Numbered from the stretch's first letter, positions 46,238-58,187 are shown. The stretch is DNA of 64,000 nt from Sorex araneus (GCF_027595985.1 NC_073305.1:87414626-87478625); one strand, 5' to 3'. Translations and numbers: made by a program. The notes: a model not told the origin generated them from the sequence alone.

Positions 46238-46429
46238 CAGCTCAGGGATATTTTAATAATTATTACAGAGGCTTGGGAACCACCAGGTGTGACCCCAAAA
46301 CTAAAAATAGTAATAAATTTAAATTAAAAAAGAGCAATGTACAAAGTGTTCAAAGTCCATGACCACTTTCTAAAGCAGGGGGCGCTTATTCTAACCAATT
46401 GTCATCTTCACCTTTCCTTTATTTATTTA

Positions 46430-46620
46430 TTTTTTGCTTTTTGTTTTGTTTTTGTTGGGGGGCATACGTGGTAGTGCTCAGGTTTACTCCTCTGTCTGTG
46501 CTGAGGAGTCACTCTGCCACCCTGGTGGTGCACCTGTGCATATATGGTGCTAGAATCAAACCTTGGGAGGCCACATGTAACACAAGTGCCCCTCACTCAC
46601 TGTACTATCTCTCTGGCCCT
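46430..46620 (-). mobile_element. Diverged antisense SINE
   Basis: GGTAGTGCTCAGGTTTACTC body complement; head complement ends in GTACTATCTCTCTGGCCC. Confidence 0.75.
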
Positions 46621-46627
46621 CCAGTTT

Positions 46628-46770
46628 TTGTTTTTGTTTTAGTAAACTTAAGCTATGCTCAGGATTTTCTCCTTGCTCTGTGGCCAGGGATTACTTCTGG
46701 AAGTGCGCAGGGGCCACATGTGCCAGGGATAGACAGAACCACAGTTAGTGGCATGCAAGGAGTTAAGTGT

Positions 46771-46772
<2 letters not shown>
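46628..46772 (-). mobile_element. Diverged antisense SINE adjoining microsatellites
   Basis: AGCTATGCTCAGGATTTTCT body complement; the head complement merges into a (CT)n run. Confidence 0.65.
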
Positions 46773-46810
<38 letters not shown>

Positions 46811-46844
46811 GCTTCCATTCCATTTTTAAATTGAGTCAAATGCC

Positions 46845-46881
<37 letters not shown>

Positions 46882-46892
46882 ACACACACAAG
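46771..46892. repeat. (CT)n and (CA)n microsatellites
   Basis: A pure CT run at about 46771-46810 and a CA run at about 46845-46892 with one TA interruption. Confidence 0.97.
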
Positions 46893-46899
46893 TAAAATG

Positions 46900-47309
46900 A
46901 CCAAAAAGTGAAAAAGCTATCTCATCCCTTGCTTTTTGCACACCACATTCTGTACAATCTCATCATCAATCTCTGCTTTTCTTTTCTGCACAAGTTAGGT
47001 TTGGTCAAAAAAAGATGTAACATTGAAAAAATATAGTTCCCTTGGAGGCATTTGTGGGGGATAGTGGAAGGGCCCGACTATTACTTGTTGGTCCACATCT
47101 GCTAAAAGATGGCAGCCATGCCAGTATAGTGCCACTGATTCACAAAAAGCATCTGTGCTTGGGGTGGGGGGTGGTCATTAATCTCGACCCTTTCTGGGGC
47201 TGAGGGACAGGGCAATGATCCCATCCTGCCTCCTGTCAACAATGGTGATGTACATGATAGCCCTATGCTAACATGGAAGTCATCACTGAAGAGGTTTTAT
47301 GTGTGCTAT
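46900..47309. other. Gene-free stretch
   Basis: No gene or repeat recognised. Confidence 0.4.
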
Positions 47310-47472
47310 AGGTTTTCAACCTCAGAAAGGAGTGCTAGGGCTGACTCCTGGCTATGTGCTTAGGGATCACTCCTGGTGGAATTCGGGGGACCATATGCAA
47401 TGCTGCAGATGGAACAAAGGTTAACTGCATGCAAGGCAAGTGTCCTATCAATTGTGCTATCACCCTGGCACC
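47310..47472 (-). mobile_element. Antisense SINE, first of three
   Basis: GGGATCACTCCTGGTGGAAT body complement; head complement ends in GTGCTATCACCCTGGCACC. Confidence 0.75.
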
Positions 47473-47477
47473 TATTA

Positions 47478-47641
47478 TTTTATTTTTTGGCTTTTTATTT
47501 ATTTATTTTTGGGTCACACCCGGCAATGCTCAGGGATTACTCCTGGCAGTGCTCGGGGGACCATATGGGATGCTGGGAATTGAACCTGGATTGGTTGCGT
47601 GCAAGGCAAATGCCCTACCTGCTGTGCTATCTCTCCAGCCC
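47478..47641 (-). mobile_element. SINE type 1, second of three
   Basis: Near-consensus but with a ~25-bp deletion in the body (CAATGCTCAGGGATTACTCC). Tail complement is (TTTA)n. Confidence 0.9.
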
Positions 47642-47644
47642 CTA

Positions 47645-47796
47645 ATTTTTGGTTTTTGAGTAGCCTCAGTGAAAGTGCATTCAGAGATAACTCCTGCTGG
47701 GCTCAAGTGACCATGTGGGGTGCTGGGGATCAAACCCGTGTCAGCAACATGCAAGGCAAATAAGTGTTCTACCCACTGTATTATCTCTCCAGCCTT
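47645..47796 (-). mobile_element. Antisense SINE, third of three
   Basis: Body complement with GAGATAACTCCTGCTGGGCT; head complement ends in GTATTATCTCTCCAGCC. Confidence 0.8.
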
Positions 47797-47799
47797 TGT

Positions 47800-48865
47800 T
47801 TCCCTTCTATCCTAGTTGACTATTTCCTACTGCCTGTGTGACAGCCCATTCAAACAACTACTTTTTAAAATTTTATTGTTGAACTTCTCTGTTGTGTTTA
47901 GTTAAGCTATTGTGTTTTGGGGATCTATTGTTTTTGGCTGAAACTGTCCCATATTTTGTTTTTCTTTTCTGTGTATCTCTTTTTGTCATTGTTCTCATTT
48001 CAATAGGCATTGTTTGGACTATTACTTTGAATCTTCCTTAGGGTATGTTACCTAGTTTTATTGCATTGAGATTTTTCCTTGGAGTTTGGTTTTGTTCCAG
48101 CATTTGCAGAATATTCTTTGTCTTCACTTTGCTTAAAAGTGTATGTTAATTTCTATGGGTTTAAACAGTTTTCTTTCCTTAGCTTGATCTATTAATCTTA
48201 TATGAGGGCTACAGGATATAATCCCAAACTGTTTGCCTAGCACACTGGGGTATTTGCTCAAGATACAGAGAGGTATTTGAGGCTCAACTGATATTTCTGT
48301 GACTGGATGACTGGATGACTAGAGCAAAGCAAGAGTTCAAGTCTCCCTGGATGCTTCTCGGGTGCCAAGGGAGAGTTCTGTGACCACCCTCTCCTCTAGT
48401 TCAGCTCTTTCTTCAGTCAGAGCCCTCCCAGCAGCCTCAGGCTGGCCCTAGCTCCTTACCTGTGCTTTTCAGGCACACAACCTCTATTTCCCTAGAGGCT
48501 GCGGCAGGAACAGAGCAGGGTGGAAGCTGTAGGTTTAGACTGTGGATAGACTGCAGTCCATCACAAGTCATAGGTCAATGCGGGGCAGCTGCTGCTCTAG
48601 ATATAGGGTTGCCATCCACAGAAGACTGCTTTCCCTTCCGCATCTGCTCAGTTCTTCCTCAGGGTTGTGATGCCAAGGAGGAGCTACAGTTGGCAGTAAG
48701 CTGTGTCAAGGATCTACTCCCAGAAAGTGAATATAGAATACCCAGAGAGAAGGCTTGGGTGATCTAAGCTCTGAACTAGAAGTAGTAAGCGAAGTCTGAA
48801 TAGACTGAGTATGGAAAATGAAACAGTATAAAAGTACCACCCCCTTGGAAAAAAAAAAACAAAAC
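47800..48865. other. Gene-free stretch
   Basis: T-rich to 48230, then more GC-rich. An open frame at 48462-48767 has no recognisable domain. Confidence 0.4.
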
Positions 48866-49040
48866 AAAAGCCTAAATCCAGGACTAGATGGCTTTACCGG
48901 TAAATTTTACTAGAACTTCAAAGAGAACATCCACTCTTCTCAAACTCTTCCCAAAAGGGAATATTTCTAAACATATTTTATGAGGGCAACCATACCCGAA
49001 TACCACAGACAAGGACATCATCCAAAAAAAATTACAGAAT

Positions 49041-49212
49041 GGGGTGGGAGCAATAGCAAAGCGGGTAGGGCGTTTGCCTTGCATGTGGCTGACCCAGGTT
49101 TGATTTCCAGCATCCCATATGGTCCCCTGAGCACCGCCAGGAGTAATTCCTGAGTGCAGAGCCAGGAGTAACCCCTGTGCATTGCCGGGTATGACCCAAA
49201 AAGAAAAAAAAA
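49041..49212 (+). mobile_element. SINE type 1 nested in L1 (first)
   Basis: A near-consensus copy; CCCAAAAAG plus A run at the end. Confidence 0.93.
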
Positions 49213-49226
49213 ATTATGTAACCTGG

Positions 49227-49412
49227 GGCTTGAGCTTAAGTGCCAGGGGGTAGTACAGTGGGTAGGGCATTTGCCTTGCATGCAGCTGACTTGAGTTCCA
49301 TTCTCAGCATCTCATATTGTCCCCTGAGCACCACCAGGAGTAATTCCTAAGTGCAAAGCCAGGAGTAACCCCTGTGCATTGCTGGGTGTGACCCAAAAAG
49401 CAAAAATAAATT
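49227..49412 (+). mobile_element. SINE type 1 nested in L1 (second)
   Basis: A second near-consensus copy in the same orientation, 15 bp downstream, with a degraded first 20 bases and an (AAAT)-like tail. Confidence 0.9.
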
Positions 49413-49884
49413 AAAAAATTAAAAAAAAAAATACAGACCAGTATCTCTGACAAACATAGACACAAATTCTCAAGATAATACTAGCCAATTGGATTCACCA
49501 GTCATTAAAAGGATGATACCCATGATCAAGTGGGATTTATTCCAGAGATGCAGGGATGACTCAACATATGCAAATGCGAACACAATCCCAATGATGGCCC
49601 ATGTGCAGAGGAGGACAGGTGTTTCACCTAACACTGAAATCAGCTTAGAAAAAAAATCTCTCTGGGAGAGTTGACTTTACTCGGTTCCCAGCAAACTCCA
49701 TTCATAAACCCTTTCTCAAAGGTTTACTTCCAACTGTCTATTCCTGGCGACTGAAATAAATTGCCAGCACTGCCTTAGCAGATGCCGTGTCCACAGTCCT
49801 AAAGATAATCCAATAAACTGAAGATCCCCTAGAAACAAGGGTTTGGGGTGTTTACTCTCTGGCTTTGCTTCCGTGTTGATTTCT

Positions 49885-50133
49885 GTCACTGTCACTGTCA
49901 CTGTCATCCCCTTGCTCATTGATTTGCTCGAGCGGGCACCAGTAACATCTCCATTGTGAGACTTGTTGTTACTGTTTTTGGCATACTGAATATGCCACGG
50001 GTAGCTTGCCAGGCTCTGCCGTGCGGGCGAGATACTCTCGGTAGCTTGCCAGGCTCTCTGAGAGGAATCAAACCCGGGTCAGCTGCACAGCAAGACAAAC
50101 GCCCTACCCGCTGTGCTATCGCTCCAGCCCATG
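49885..50133 (-). mobile_element. SINE type 2 with target-site duplication
   Basis: Antisense full-length copy. The 3' tail is (GTCACT)n on +, i.e. (AGTGAC)n in sense, not poly(A). GTTGATTTCT is repeated at 49875-49884 and 50134-50143, which proves that the microsatellite is the true 3' end. Confidence 0.93.
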
Positions 50134-50360
50134 GTTGATTTCTAGCAATTCCAATTCTGGTATTTTTAGGCACCTCTTTTGTAAAGATATACTTGTTTTT
50201 TCGTTGTATTTGTGGGAGGAAGTAAATGCAGCAGCTGTACTCTTTTACCATACTGAGTCCTTATCCACTATTGACAGAAATGAATTCCTCAGCTACATGT
50301 TTTTGAGTGTCATCATGTCCTATTTCCCAGGCTGATTCTTTTCTTAGAACTTTTCTAAAA

Positions 50361-50513
50361 AGGTGGGGAGCACATCTGGTGGTGCTTGGGGCTTATTCCT
50401 GGCTCTGTTTTCATGGATAACTCCTGGCGGTGCTCAGGGATCGTATGTGGTGCCAGGAATTGAACCAGGATTGGCAGTGTGCAAGTATCTTAACCCCTAT
50501 ACTCTGGCCCTCT
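50361..50513 (-). mobile_element. Antisense SINE
   Basis: GAGCACATCTGGTGGTGCTT body complement; head complement ends in TATACTCTGGCCC. Confidence 0.75.
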
Positions 50514-50746
50514 TGGAACTTATTTTTAAAATATTAATAACATGTTTAAAGTGCCTTATCAGAGCAATATTAATGTAATAAGAAAATATAGCCTTATCAG
50601 AAATAGAACTGGCTTTCCTCAAAAAATGCCATTTTAAGGCACTTAAGGTTGTTTACTCAAAGATATCTGAAGACTCACGGGTTAAAACATACATCAAGTT
50701 CTCTTTTTCACAAGGTCAACTTTGTCTCAAAAAACTACAAATACAG

Positions 50747-50838
50747 AGTCCAGAGAGATAGCACAGTGGGCAGGGTGCTATCCTACAGAGGGCTGTGGCC
50801 CAAATACCCCCAAAAAGAACAAACAGCAACAAAATAAG
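50747..50838 (+). mobile_element. SINE fragment
   Basis: Head GAGTCCAGAGAGATAGCACA joined to a tail AAAAAGAACAAACAGCAAC; the body is missing. Confidence 0.6.
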
Positions 50839-50839
50839 C

Positions 50840-51212
50840 AAATCATAAAGATTCCCTCTCACCCAGGATTTTTTGTGCAGCTAAACACGGAGAACACACA
50901 AATCCAATGTCTTAAATACAAGATCAAAAGCAGGAAGCAGTCCTGATTCTCTGTGAACATAACTTGCTGCTGAACCAAATCATTCTAATAAACAATTCTC
51001 CAGCACCAAGCAAGTACCCTCATTTGGTTCTCATGGGATGTCAAAGGTTTCTGCATAGGCCATTTCTGCTGCCTGAAATAAGATTCCCACGACTGCTTGC
51101 TTACCAGACTTCGGGTTTCACCTGCCTTCCCTCACTCCAGACTCACTCTAGAGCCAGTCTGGGATTCAGCACTCTCTTCATTTGCAACTACTATGCCAGG
51201 ATTGAGCACCTA
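50840..51212. other. Gene-free stretch
   Basis: No gene recognised. Confidence 0.4.
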
Positions 51213-51255
51213 ACTGATAGAAAATTACAAATACACTGATAGAAAATTACAAATG
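51213..51255. repeat. Two-copy tandem duplication (~22 bp)
   Basis: CTGATAGAAAATTACAAATA occurs twice in direct succession. Confidence 0.85.
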
Positions 51256-51321
51256 CCCTCTCCAATTAAAAAGGTAGACACTCCCTTATTCTTTCACTTC
51301 AGTGACTAATAAAAACGCCTA

Positions 51322-51406
51322 TAATTTAAAATACACAAGCCTGTGAATAATTTTAAATACACAAGCCTGTGAATAATTTTAAATACACAAACCTGTGTAG
51401 AATAAT
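51322..51406. repeat. Three-copy 27-bp tandem repeat
   Basis: Units share TTTAAATACACAA.CCTGTG; the third unit is the most diverged. Confidence 0.9.
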
Positions 51407-51426
51407 TAAATACCAAAAATGCAGTG

Positions 51427-51562
51427 AGGGATTGGAGCAATAGGAGAGCAGGTAGGGCACTTGCCTTGCACGCAGCTGACCCAGGTTCGATCCTCAGTAT
51501 CCCAAATGGTCCTCCCTGAGCACCGGTGGTTTTGCCTGGCACCCCCCCCCAAAAAAAAAAAT
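51427..51562 (+). mobile_element. SINE type 1, 3'-truncated
   Basis: Good head and B box (GGTTCGATCCTC), body broken off at GAGCACCGG, ending in C and A homopolymers. Confidence 0.85.
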
Positions 51563-52062
51563 GAATGCAATGATTTGCTTCAAGATGAAGGCTGCATTCC
51601 AATGGTGACATGCGGGTTGTTCAGACAGAATTTTAAGAACTGCGAGGAGACCCAGACCCAAACATTTGCCTCATCACTGTCCCCTCTCCTGAACATTCAT
51701 GAATGTATTTTATATCACATTCTACCATTTAATAAGCACACACCCTCTTTCATGAATCTAACCAATCCCTTCAACCAGATCTTAAACTCCTGGAGAGCAC
51801 GGAGCACTCTTACAATAATAACGTAATATCAATCTCTGTTGAATATGTCCTATGTGTCAGTAATGATGTGTTGTCTTGTATTTATAATATAGACGATGGA
51901 TTCCTTGTCATTTATAATATGGACAAAGCTCCATCCCAATCAGAATAAGCCCAGAGCCTGCACGGACACTCTTTAGCACTTGGATCCAACATTTCTCTGC
52001 TTGTCTGCACTACCTTTGGCAAATAGTTTCTTTGCTTCCAAGCCAAAATAAGAATGACATGG

Positions 52063-52713
52063 CATAGCCATGCCACCGGACTCCACGCCAGGCTGTTTCA
52101 CTCCAGGCACCCCAGAGGGGGGTGGGTGAAAGTCCTCCCTGTCCCAAGGGACCCAGCCCTGGCAGCCAGAACCCAACGGTCACCTAGCTCAAGACTGCTC
52201 CCCACATGCTCCAGCAAGCCTCACACATGAGTGAACATATCCTTGGACCGCAGCTGCATTTGCGGCTGTGCGACACATAAGACACTCTCTACTCACTCTC
52301 CATAAGTACCACATTTGATGGGGTGCAGGTAATAGACAACAAGTCATAGAGGAAAATATATATGCATATATATTTATATATATTTATGTATATTTATATA
52401 TATGAAGCTCACATCACTCAACCTTTAACAACGTGTGATATCCTGAAGAATGTCTTAATGGCCCCCGCCAAAATAGAACAATCTTCACACTGTTTCCTCT
52501 ATGATTTTTTGTAAGCATTTTCAGCCATTCTTCATAACAGACAATATAAAATATATTATTTCGGTTGTGCTTTGGGACAGGGATTGGGGCTTGAGATGGA
52601 AACATCCCGAATTTGGTGGTAAAAAGATGTAATGGTGGTGGGATTGGTGTTTGAATATTAAATGTCATCAAATACTGTGAACTACCTTATAAAAGATGCC
52701 CCCCCCAAAAAAA
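52063..52713 (+). mobile_element. Unclassified ~0.7 kb retroposon, shorter copy
   Basis: Aligns to 5297-5930 over its whole length and has a perfect target duplication AAGAATGACATGG (52050-52062 and 52714-52726). It lacks the first ~80 bases of the other copy, so it is 5'-truncated. The A tail is preceded by a C run. No coding potential. Confidence 0.85.
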
Positions 52714-52944
52714 AAGAATGACATGGTATCTACCTCATGGGGGTTATGAGATTACCAGAGTGAATACCTGTCAAACGCTTAGAGAGGATCAGAAAACAGG
52801 CCCCACACAGGTGCTTCTTTAAAAATGTTGAGTGCCCATCCTTGGTTACTTGAAAGCCCCAGGTCCCGGGGAACATGTCCGTGCTGGGTTTTGCAGGAAA
52901 AACCTCATCTCGGGAAATTTTCAAAAACGGGTGCAGAGGGCAGG

Positions 52945-53098
52945 ACACAGGCGGCGGTGCTCAGGGCTTCCTGTGGCATCACTGAGCCCTGGGACCACTA
53001 CTGGGGGGCTGGGGTGGGGGAGGGGCTGCCTGGATCAGAACCCGGGCGCGCTGCGTGCAAGGCCAGCGCCCTGCCCGCGGGACTGTGGCCGGCCCCCC
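52945..53098 (-). mobile_element. GC-enriched antisense SINE
   Basis: GGCGGTGCTCAGGGCTTCCT body complement and head complement TGCGTGCAAGGCCAGCGCCC. It sits at the upstream edge of the CpG island and has become GC-rich. Confidence 0.7.
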
Positions 53099-53763
53099 AA
53101 TGCCCTTCTAAGCGCTGGACGGGCTCCCCCTGGGCACCCCCGCCCCAAGATTCTGAGAGAGTCCTTGGCGGCCCGGCTGTGCTGCCGAATCCGTACTCTG
53201 CCCGTGCATTCGTCGGAGGAGGCCCCTGCCGCGCCGTTCCCTCCACGGAGACCCCCCAAGTTTTCTACCCATCCCGGTTTGCTGAGCTTCAAAGCTCCGG
53301 GCGTTGGAAAATAACTGCCCAGACGACCCCGCCTCTCGGGGCCGCGGGGAATGCGGGCGCCCAGCGCCCCCTACCGCCTCTCCGCGGGAAAAGCCGCCCA
53401 CCGAGGCAAACCGGAAGCGCCGGACGGGAATTTTTTTTTTTCTCCTTTTTTTGCCTCTCGTCTAGAAATCGTTATCCAGGGCCTAAATTCAAAATTAGCG
53501 CCACGTTTGTATTTGCGTTTCTAAACTTGACGTCTGGTTTATAGTATTCGAGCGTTTATGGTTTTGCGCTAGTCGGCAGCGGCGAGAAGCCACCGAAGCG
53601 TGCGGTGGGAGGGGGCGGGGGGAGGGGGGTCGCGGCGCTGGGCGGGAGCGGGGGACCCGGCGGGACGCCGCGCTCTCAGAGCACGCACGGATTTCCGGGA
53701 CTTGCAGTGCGCGCCTGGACGCCCATGGGGCGCCGGCGCACGGCTGAGTGTCAGCCGGCTCAG

Positions 53764-53846
53764 CCAATGAGCGCGCGCCCGGGAGCGGGGGTTCCGCCTC
53801 CCGGATCAGGGCCTTATAAAGTGAGCGCGCCGCGCCGGCGGAAGTG
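53764..53846 (+). promoter_or_regulatory. Core promoter with CCAAT, TATA and ETS sites
   Basis: CCAAT at 53764-53768, a CCGCCTCCC GC-type element near 53795, TATAAA at 53815-53820 and an ETS/GABP-like GCGGAAGTG at 53838-53846. The spacing predicts a start site at about 53845. All motifs point to + strand transcription. Confidence 0.75.
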
Positions 53847-53927
53847 AGGTGGTTCAGGCTGAGCGGGTGCGAGCTGCGGCCGCGACGGGCGTCGCCTAGA
53901 AGCCGCCTGCCGAGGCCTCCTCCCGAG
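53846..53927 (+). other. Candidate untranslated exon 1 of the RPS4 retrogene
   Basis: About 82 bases from the predicted start to the donor CCCGAG|GTGAGC at 53927/53928. There is no ATG in the segment. Pairing with the acceptor at 57302 would give a spliced 5' UTR. The start position and the splice are inferred, not observed. Confidence 0.6.
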
Positions 53928-54089
53928 GTGAGCGGCCGAGCCGTCCTGGCGGGACCCGGGCGGGCGCGCGGTGACGCTGGGGCGCACGCGGCGCGGTGGT
54001 GAGGGGCCGCGGGGCGGCGTGGCCGGGAGGAAAGGGAGTTGGGGCCGCGTGGGGCTGAGGCAGGCGTGCGGGGCCTCGCTCTAACTCCT

Positions 54090-54890
54090 TCCCGCCGCCC
54101 CTACCTCGTCAGTGCCTCGCTCCCGGCTTCTCGTTCCCCCCCAACCCCCCGCGCTCTCCTCTCCTCCGTTCGGCTCTCCCCGCCCAGCGCCGTCCACGCG
54201 CCTCTCACCCGCCGCCCTCGTTTCCTCGCTCCTCGTGGCTCCCCGCCCCACTTCCTCCTCGTTGCGCCCGCCCGCGTCCCCACCACGGCCCAGCCCCGTC
54301 CACGCGCCTCTCGCCGGCCGCCCTCGTTTCCTCGCTCCTCCCGGCTCCCCGCCCTCCTTCCTACGAGGTCCCTCCCGTCCACGCTCCTCCCGGCTCCCCG
54401 CCCTCGCTTCCACCACGCTCCTCCCGCTCCCCGCCCCACTTCCTCGTCGCTGCGCCCGCCCGCGTCCCCTCCACAGCCCAGTTCCGTCCACGCGTCTGTC
54501 GCTCGCCGTCCTCGTTTCTTCGCTCCTCCAGGCTCCTTGCCCTCTCTGCACCCGCTCCTCCCGTCCACGCTTCCTCGCTCCGCCCGGCTCCTCGGCCTCG
54601 CTTCCTGCCCTCGGCTCTTCCTCTCTCCACTCCTCCCCGCCCTGTTTTCCACCCCCCCCCCCGCCCCTCCTTTCCCTCTGGCCGTCCTCGCTCCTCCCTG
54701 CTCTCCGCCCACCCACCGTGCTCCTCCCTCCGGCCTTGCTCCCCGCCCATCCTGGTTTTCTGCAAGCCCGCATTCACTCCTCCTCGCTTCCCCGCCCCCT
54801 GCCTCACCCTGGCTTGTCTTCCCGGCCTCGCCTCTTCCTCCTCGTCCACCCTTTCCCCCTCACCCCCCTCCCCTGCCAGCCCATTCCTAG
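54090..54890. repeat. Polypyrimidine minisatellite-like tract
   Basis: About 800 bp in which + is mostly C and T, built from variant units around CTCCTCCCGGCTCCCCGCCC. All six frames stay open by composition, giving long Pro/Ser- and Arg/Gly-rich frames that I do not regard as genes. Confidence 0.9.
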
Positions 54891-55219
54891 GGTCCTAGTA
54901 AGCTAAGGATTTTCGTACTCAAAAGTGTGTAGTTCTAGAGGCCGACCCCGACGGTTGAAGCTAAACTCTGATCCTGGCCCCAGAGGAGCTGAAAGCAGCC
55001 CCGCCTCCCAGTGTCCTGGACTGGCAGGGGTTAACACCTTTCTCTGGACCGCTGTCGTGGCTGGCTCCCAGTGACGGTGGAGCCTTCCACCCTTGCTCCC
55101 CAGAGTGCCTGTGACTTACGGTGTCTACCTTAGGGGTAGCAGCAGTCCCTTGGCTATACTGGTGAATTTGCCTTTGTGGTCAGTTTTGACGCTGAATGAG
55201 GGAAACAAAGGAGGGTTTT

Positions 55220-55393
55220 GTGTTTTTTTGCTTTTTGGGTAACACCCAGCGATGCACAGGGGTTACTCCTGGCTCTGCACTCAGGAATTACCCTTGGCGG
55301 TGCTCAGGGGACCATATGGGATACTGAGATTCGAACCCGGGTTGGCCGCGTGCAAGGCAAACGCCCTACCCGCTGTGCTATCACTCCAGCCCC
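55220..55393 (-). mobile_element. SINE type 1 in the intron
   Basis: A near-consensus antisense copy; AAAGGAGG(G)TTTTG flanks both sides. Confidence 0.94.
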
Positions 55394-55625
55394 AAAGGAG
55401 GTTTTGAGGACTGCAGTTAGTTTAGAAATATGTTACCGGCAGAAGGAAAGGGGAAAAAAAAGTTCCGTATTGTATGGTCAAAACAAAGTGTTTTTTAAGT
55501 GAAGCAAAACAGTTAAAAAAAATTTAGAATAATGCGGGGGCAGAGAATGGTTTTTGCGAAAAAGTTATTGTACAGTTTCCACAAATTGTCTTGATCTGGA
55601 ATTCTCTGGGATAGAAATATTTTTT

Positions 55626-55755
55626 AAGTGCCTGACAAGCTACCTGTGGTGTACTGGATGTGCCAAAAACAGTAACAAATAAGTCTCACAATAGAGAGAT
55701 GTTACTGGTGCCCACTCGAACAAATTGATGAGCAATGGGATGACAGTGACAGTTC
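55626..55755 (+). mobile_element. SINE type 2, 5'-truncated
   Basis: Only the type 2 body and tail (GGGATGACAGTGACAG) remain. Confidence 0.85.
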
Positions 55756-55759
55756 TATT

Positions 55760-56427
55760 CATACTCTTTTTGTTTGGGTGCCGTGCCAAGCAGTGGTGCA
55801 CAGGGGTTGCACTCAGTGCTTGGTTGACCCTGTAGTACCAGGTATTGAGTCCAGGTGTCCTGTGTCCTAAGAACCCTCATAGTCGTCTTTGGAAGACTCA
55901 TGTTTTTTATTTGATTTATACTTGTACTCAAAATATCTGTAGCATATTGGGGTACTTAAAATTTACTGTAGGAGAGGTCCTAAATGATACGTGAAGGTGG
56001 AATAAGAATAATAAAAGATCTAAGTAGACTTTGTAAAATAAGCCCTTAAAGATCTTGTTTCTTAAGAATTGGTCATTAAAGTCAGGATGGTCCTAGGAGA
56101 AATGATACAAACTGATTTCTGAAATAATTTGAAGATAACATTTGGACTTGGGAATCTGCTTCTAGAGGTGTCGGCAGTCACAGGTCCTGCCAACCGGCTG
56201 GTCTCTTGGTTGGCTCTCCCTTTCTCCAGTAAAATTGCATACCACTTAGGAAATCTTGGATTATTAGAGCAGGAGACCTGAGAACTAGGATAGCAGAGAA
56301 GCAATGGGTATTTTCACTAACCTTAAAATGAAGGTTTCTTTCAATTTGAAATAGGCAGTAAGTCCCCATAATAGTTTCAGTTATTTCCAATCAGTAGGAC
56401 TCTGAGATGTTAGGGATATCTAAGGTT
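55760..56427. other. Intronic sequence without recognised features
   Basis: A weak antisense SINE remnant at about 55770-55870; otherwise nothing identified. Confidence 0.45.
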
Positions 56428-56444
56428 CTTGTGCACCACTTCTT

Positions 56445-57123
56445 TTTTTTTTTTAATTTATTTATTTTTAATTAGTGAACCACCGTGAGGGTACAGTTAC
56501 AGATTTATACACTTTTGTGCTGATGCTTCCCTCATACAAAGTTCGGGAACCCATCCCTTCACCAGTGCCCATTCTCCACCACCAGTAAACCCAGCATCCC
56601 TCCCACCCTCCCCAATCCCATCTCCCCCCACCCCACCCTGCCACTGGCAGGGCATTCCCTTCTGTTCTCTCTCTAATTAGCTGTTGAGGTTTGCAATAAA
56701 GGTGTTGAATGGCCACTGTGCTCAGTCTCTAGCCCTCATTCAGCCCGCAACTCCCTTCCCCCGCATGGCCTTCAACTACATTATAGTTGGTGATCCCTTC
56801 TCTGAGTTGCCCTTTCCCCAGAATGTGAGGTCAGCCTCCAAGCCATGGAATCAACATCCTGGTACTTATTTCTACAATTCTTGGGTGTTAGTCTCCCATT
56901 CTGTTATTCTATATGCCATAGATGAGTGCAATCTTTCTATGTCTGTCTCTCTCTCTCTGACTCATTTCACCTAGCATGAAACTTTTCATGCCGATCCACT
57001 TAAATACAAAATTCATGACCTCCTTTTTTCTAACAGCTGCATAGTATTCCACTGTATAGATGTACCAAAGTTTCCTCAACCAGTCATCTGTTCTAGGGCA
57101 TTCGGGTTTTTTCCAGATTCTGG
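56445..57123 (-). mobile_element. 5'-truncated L1 in the RPS4 intron
   Basis: Starts with poly(T), then the L1 3' UTR complement, then the ORF2 C-terminal complement with GCTGCATAGTATTCCACTGT near 57042. The 17-bp CTTGTGCACCACTTCTT is repeated perfectly at 56428-56444 and 57124-57140. It is antisense to the retrogene. Confidence 0.95.
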
Positions 57124-57329
57124 CTTGTGCACCACTTCTTAAACATGTTATTAAATTCGCTCCTGGATCTTAACAGACTTAAAAAAGCAGTTTTAAATGT
57201 TCGGTAATTTTATGTCAGTTTTTAAAGTTCAGTAGTTTGATACATGTATTTCAATTGAATTGGCTTTCTTAGTTATGTATTTTATCTTGTGTGTTTCATC
57301 AGATTTCAAAGGAGTCGCCTTGAAAATAG

Positions 57330-58142
<813 letters not shown>

Positions 58143-58187
58143 AATACTTTCTAAGTTACATGTTGATGGAAAGGGTTTTGTTACTTA

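Larger units (their letters stand above)
48868..49620 (+). mobile_element. Old L1 ORF2 fragment with two nested SINEs
   Basis: The reverse-transcriptase-region blocks GGACTAGATGGCTTTACCGG (48882) and GATCAAGTGGGATTTATTCC (49524) are in L1 order. Between them two SINEs interrupt the line. Confidence 0.85.
53100..54100. promoter_or_regulatory. CpG island of the RPS4 retrogene
   Basis: A sharp change to GC-rich, CpG-dense sequence, densest at 53580-54060. It contains an ETS-type CCGGAAG at 53411-53417 and the TATA/CCAAT promoter at 53764-53846. It is the only large CpG island in the window and lies directly upstream of the only intact gene. Confidence 0.85.
53928..57302 (+). other. Candidate 5' UTR intron
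   Basis: GT at 53928-53929 and AG at 57301-57302, with the pyrimidine-leaning TTATCTTGTGTGTTTCATCAG end. The 3375-bp intron holds the polypyrimidine tract, a SINE, a type 2 SINE fragment and an L1 insertion. This intron is not part of the ancestral RPS4X coding structure. Confidence 0.6.

Noticed and set aside
51322-51406. CRISPR-like direct repeats
   Set aside because: Contiguous tandem units without spacers, in a mammalian genome.
54039-54906. Overlapping long open frames of 160-283 codons on both strands
   Set aside because: They arise from the polypyrimidine tract: Pro/Ser/Leu-rich on + and Arg/Gly/Glu-rich on minus, with no domain and no unique frame.
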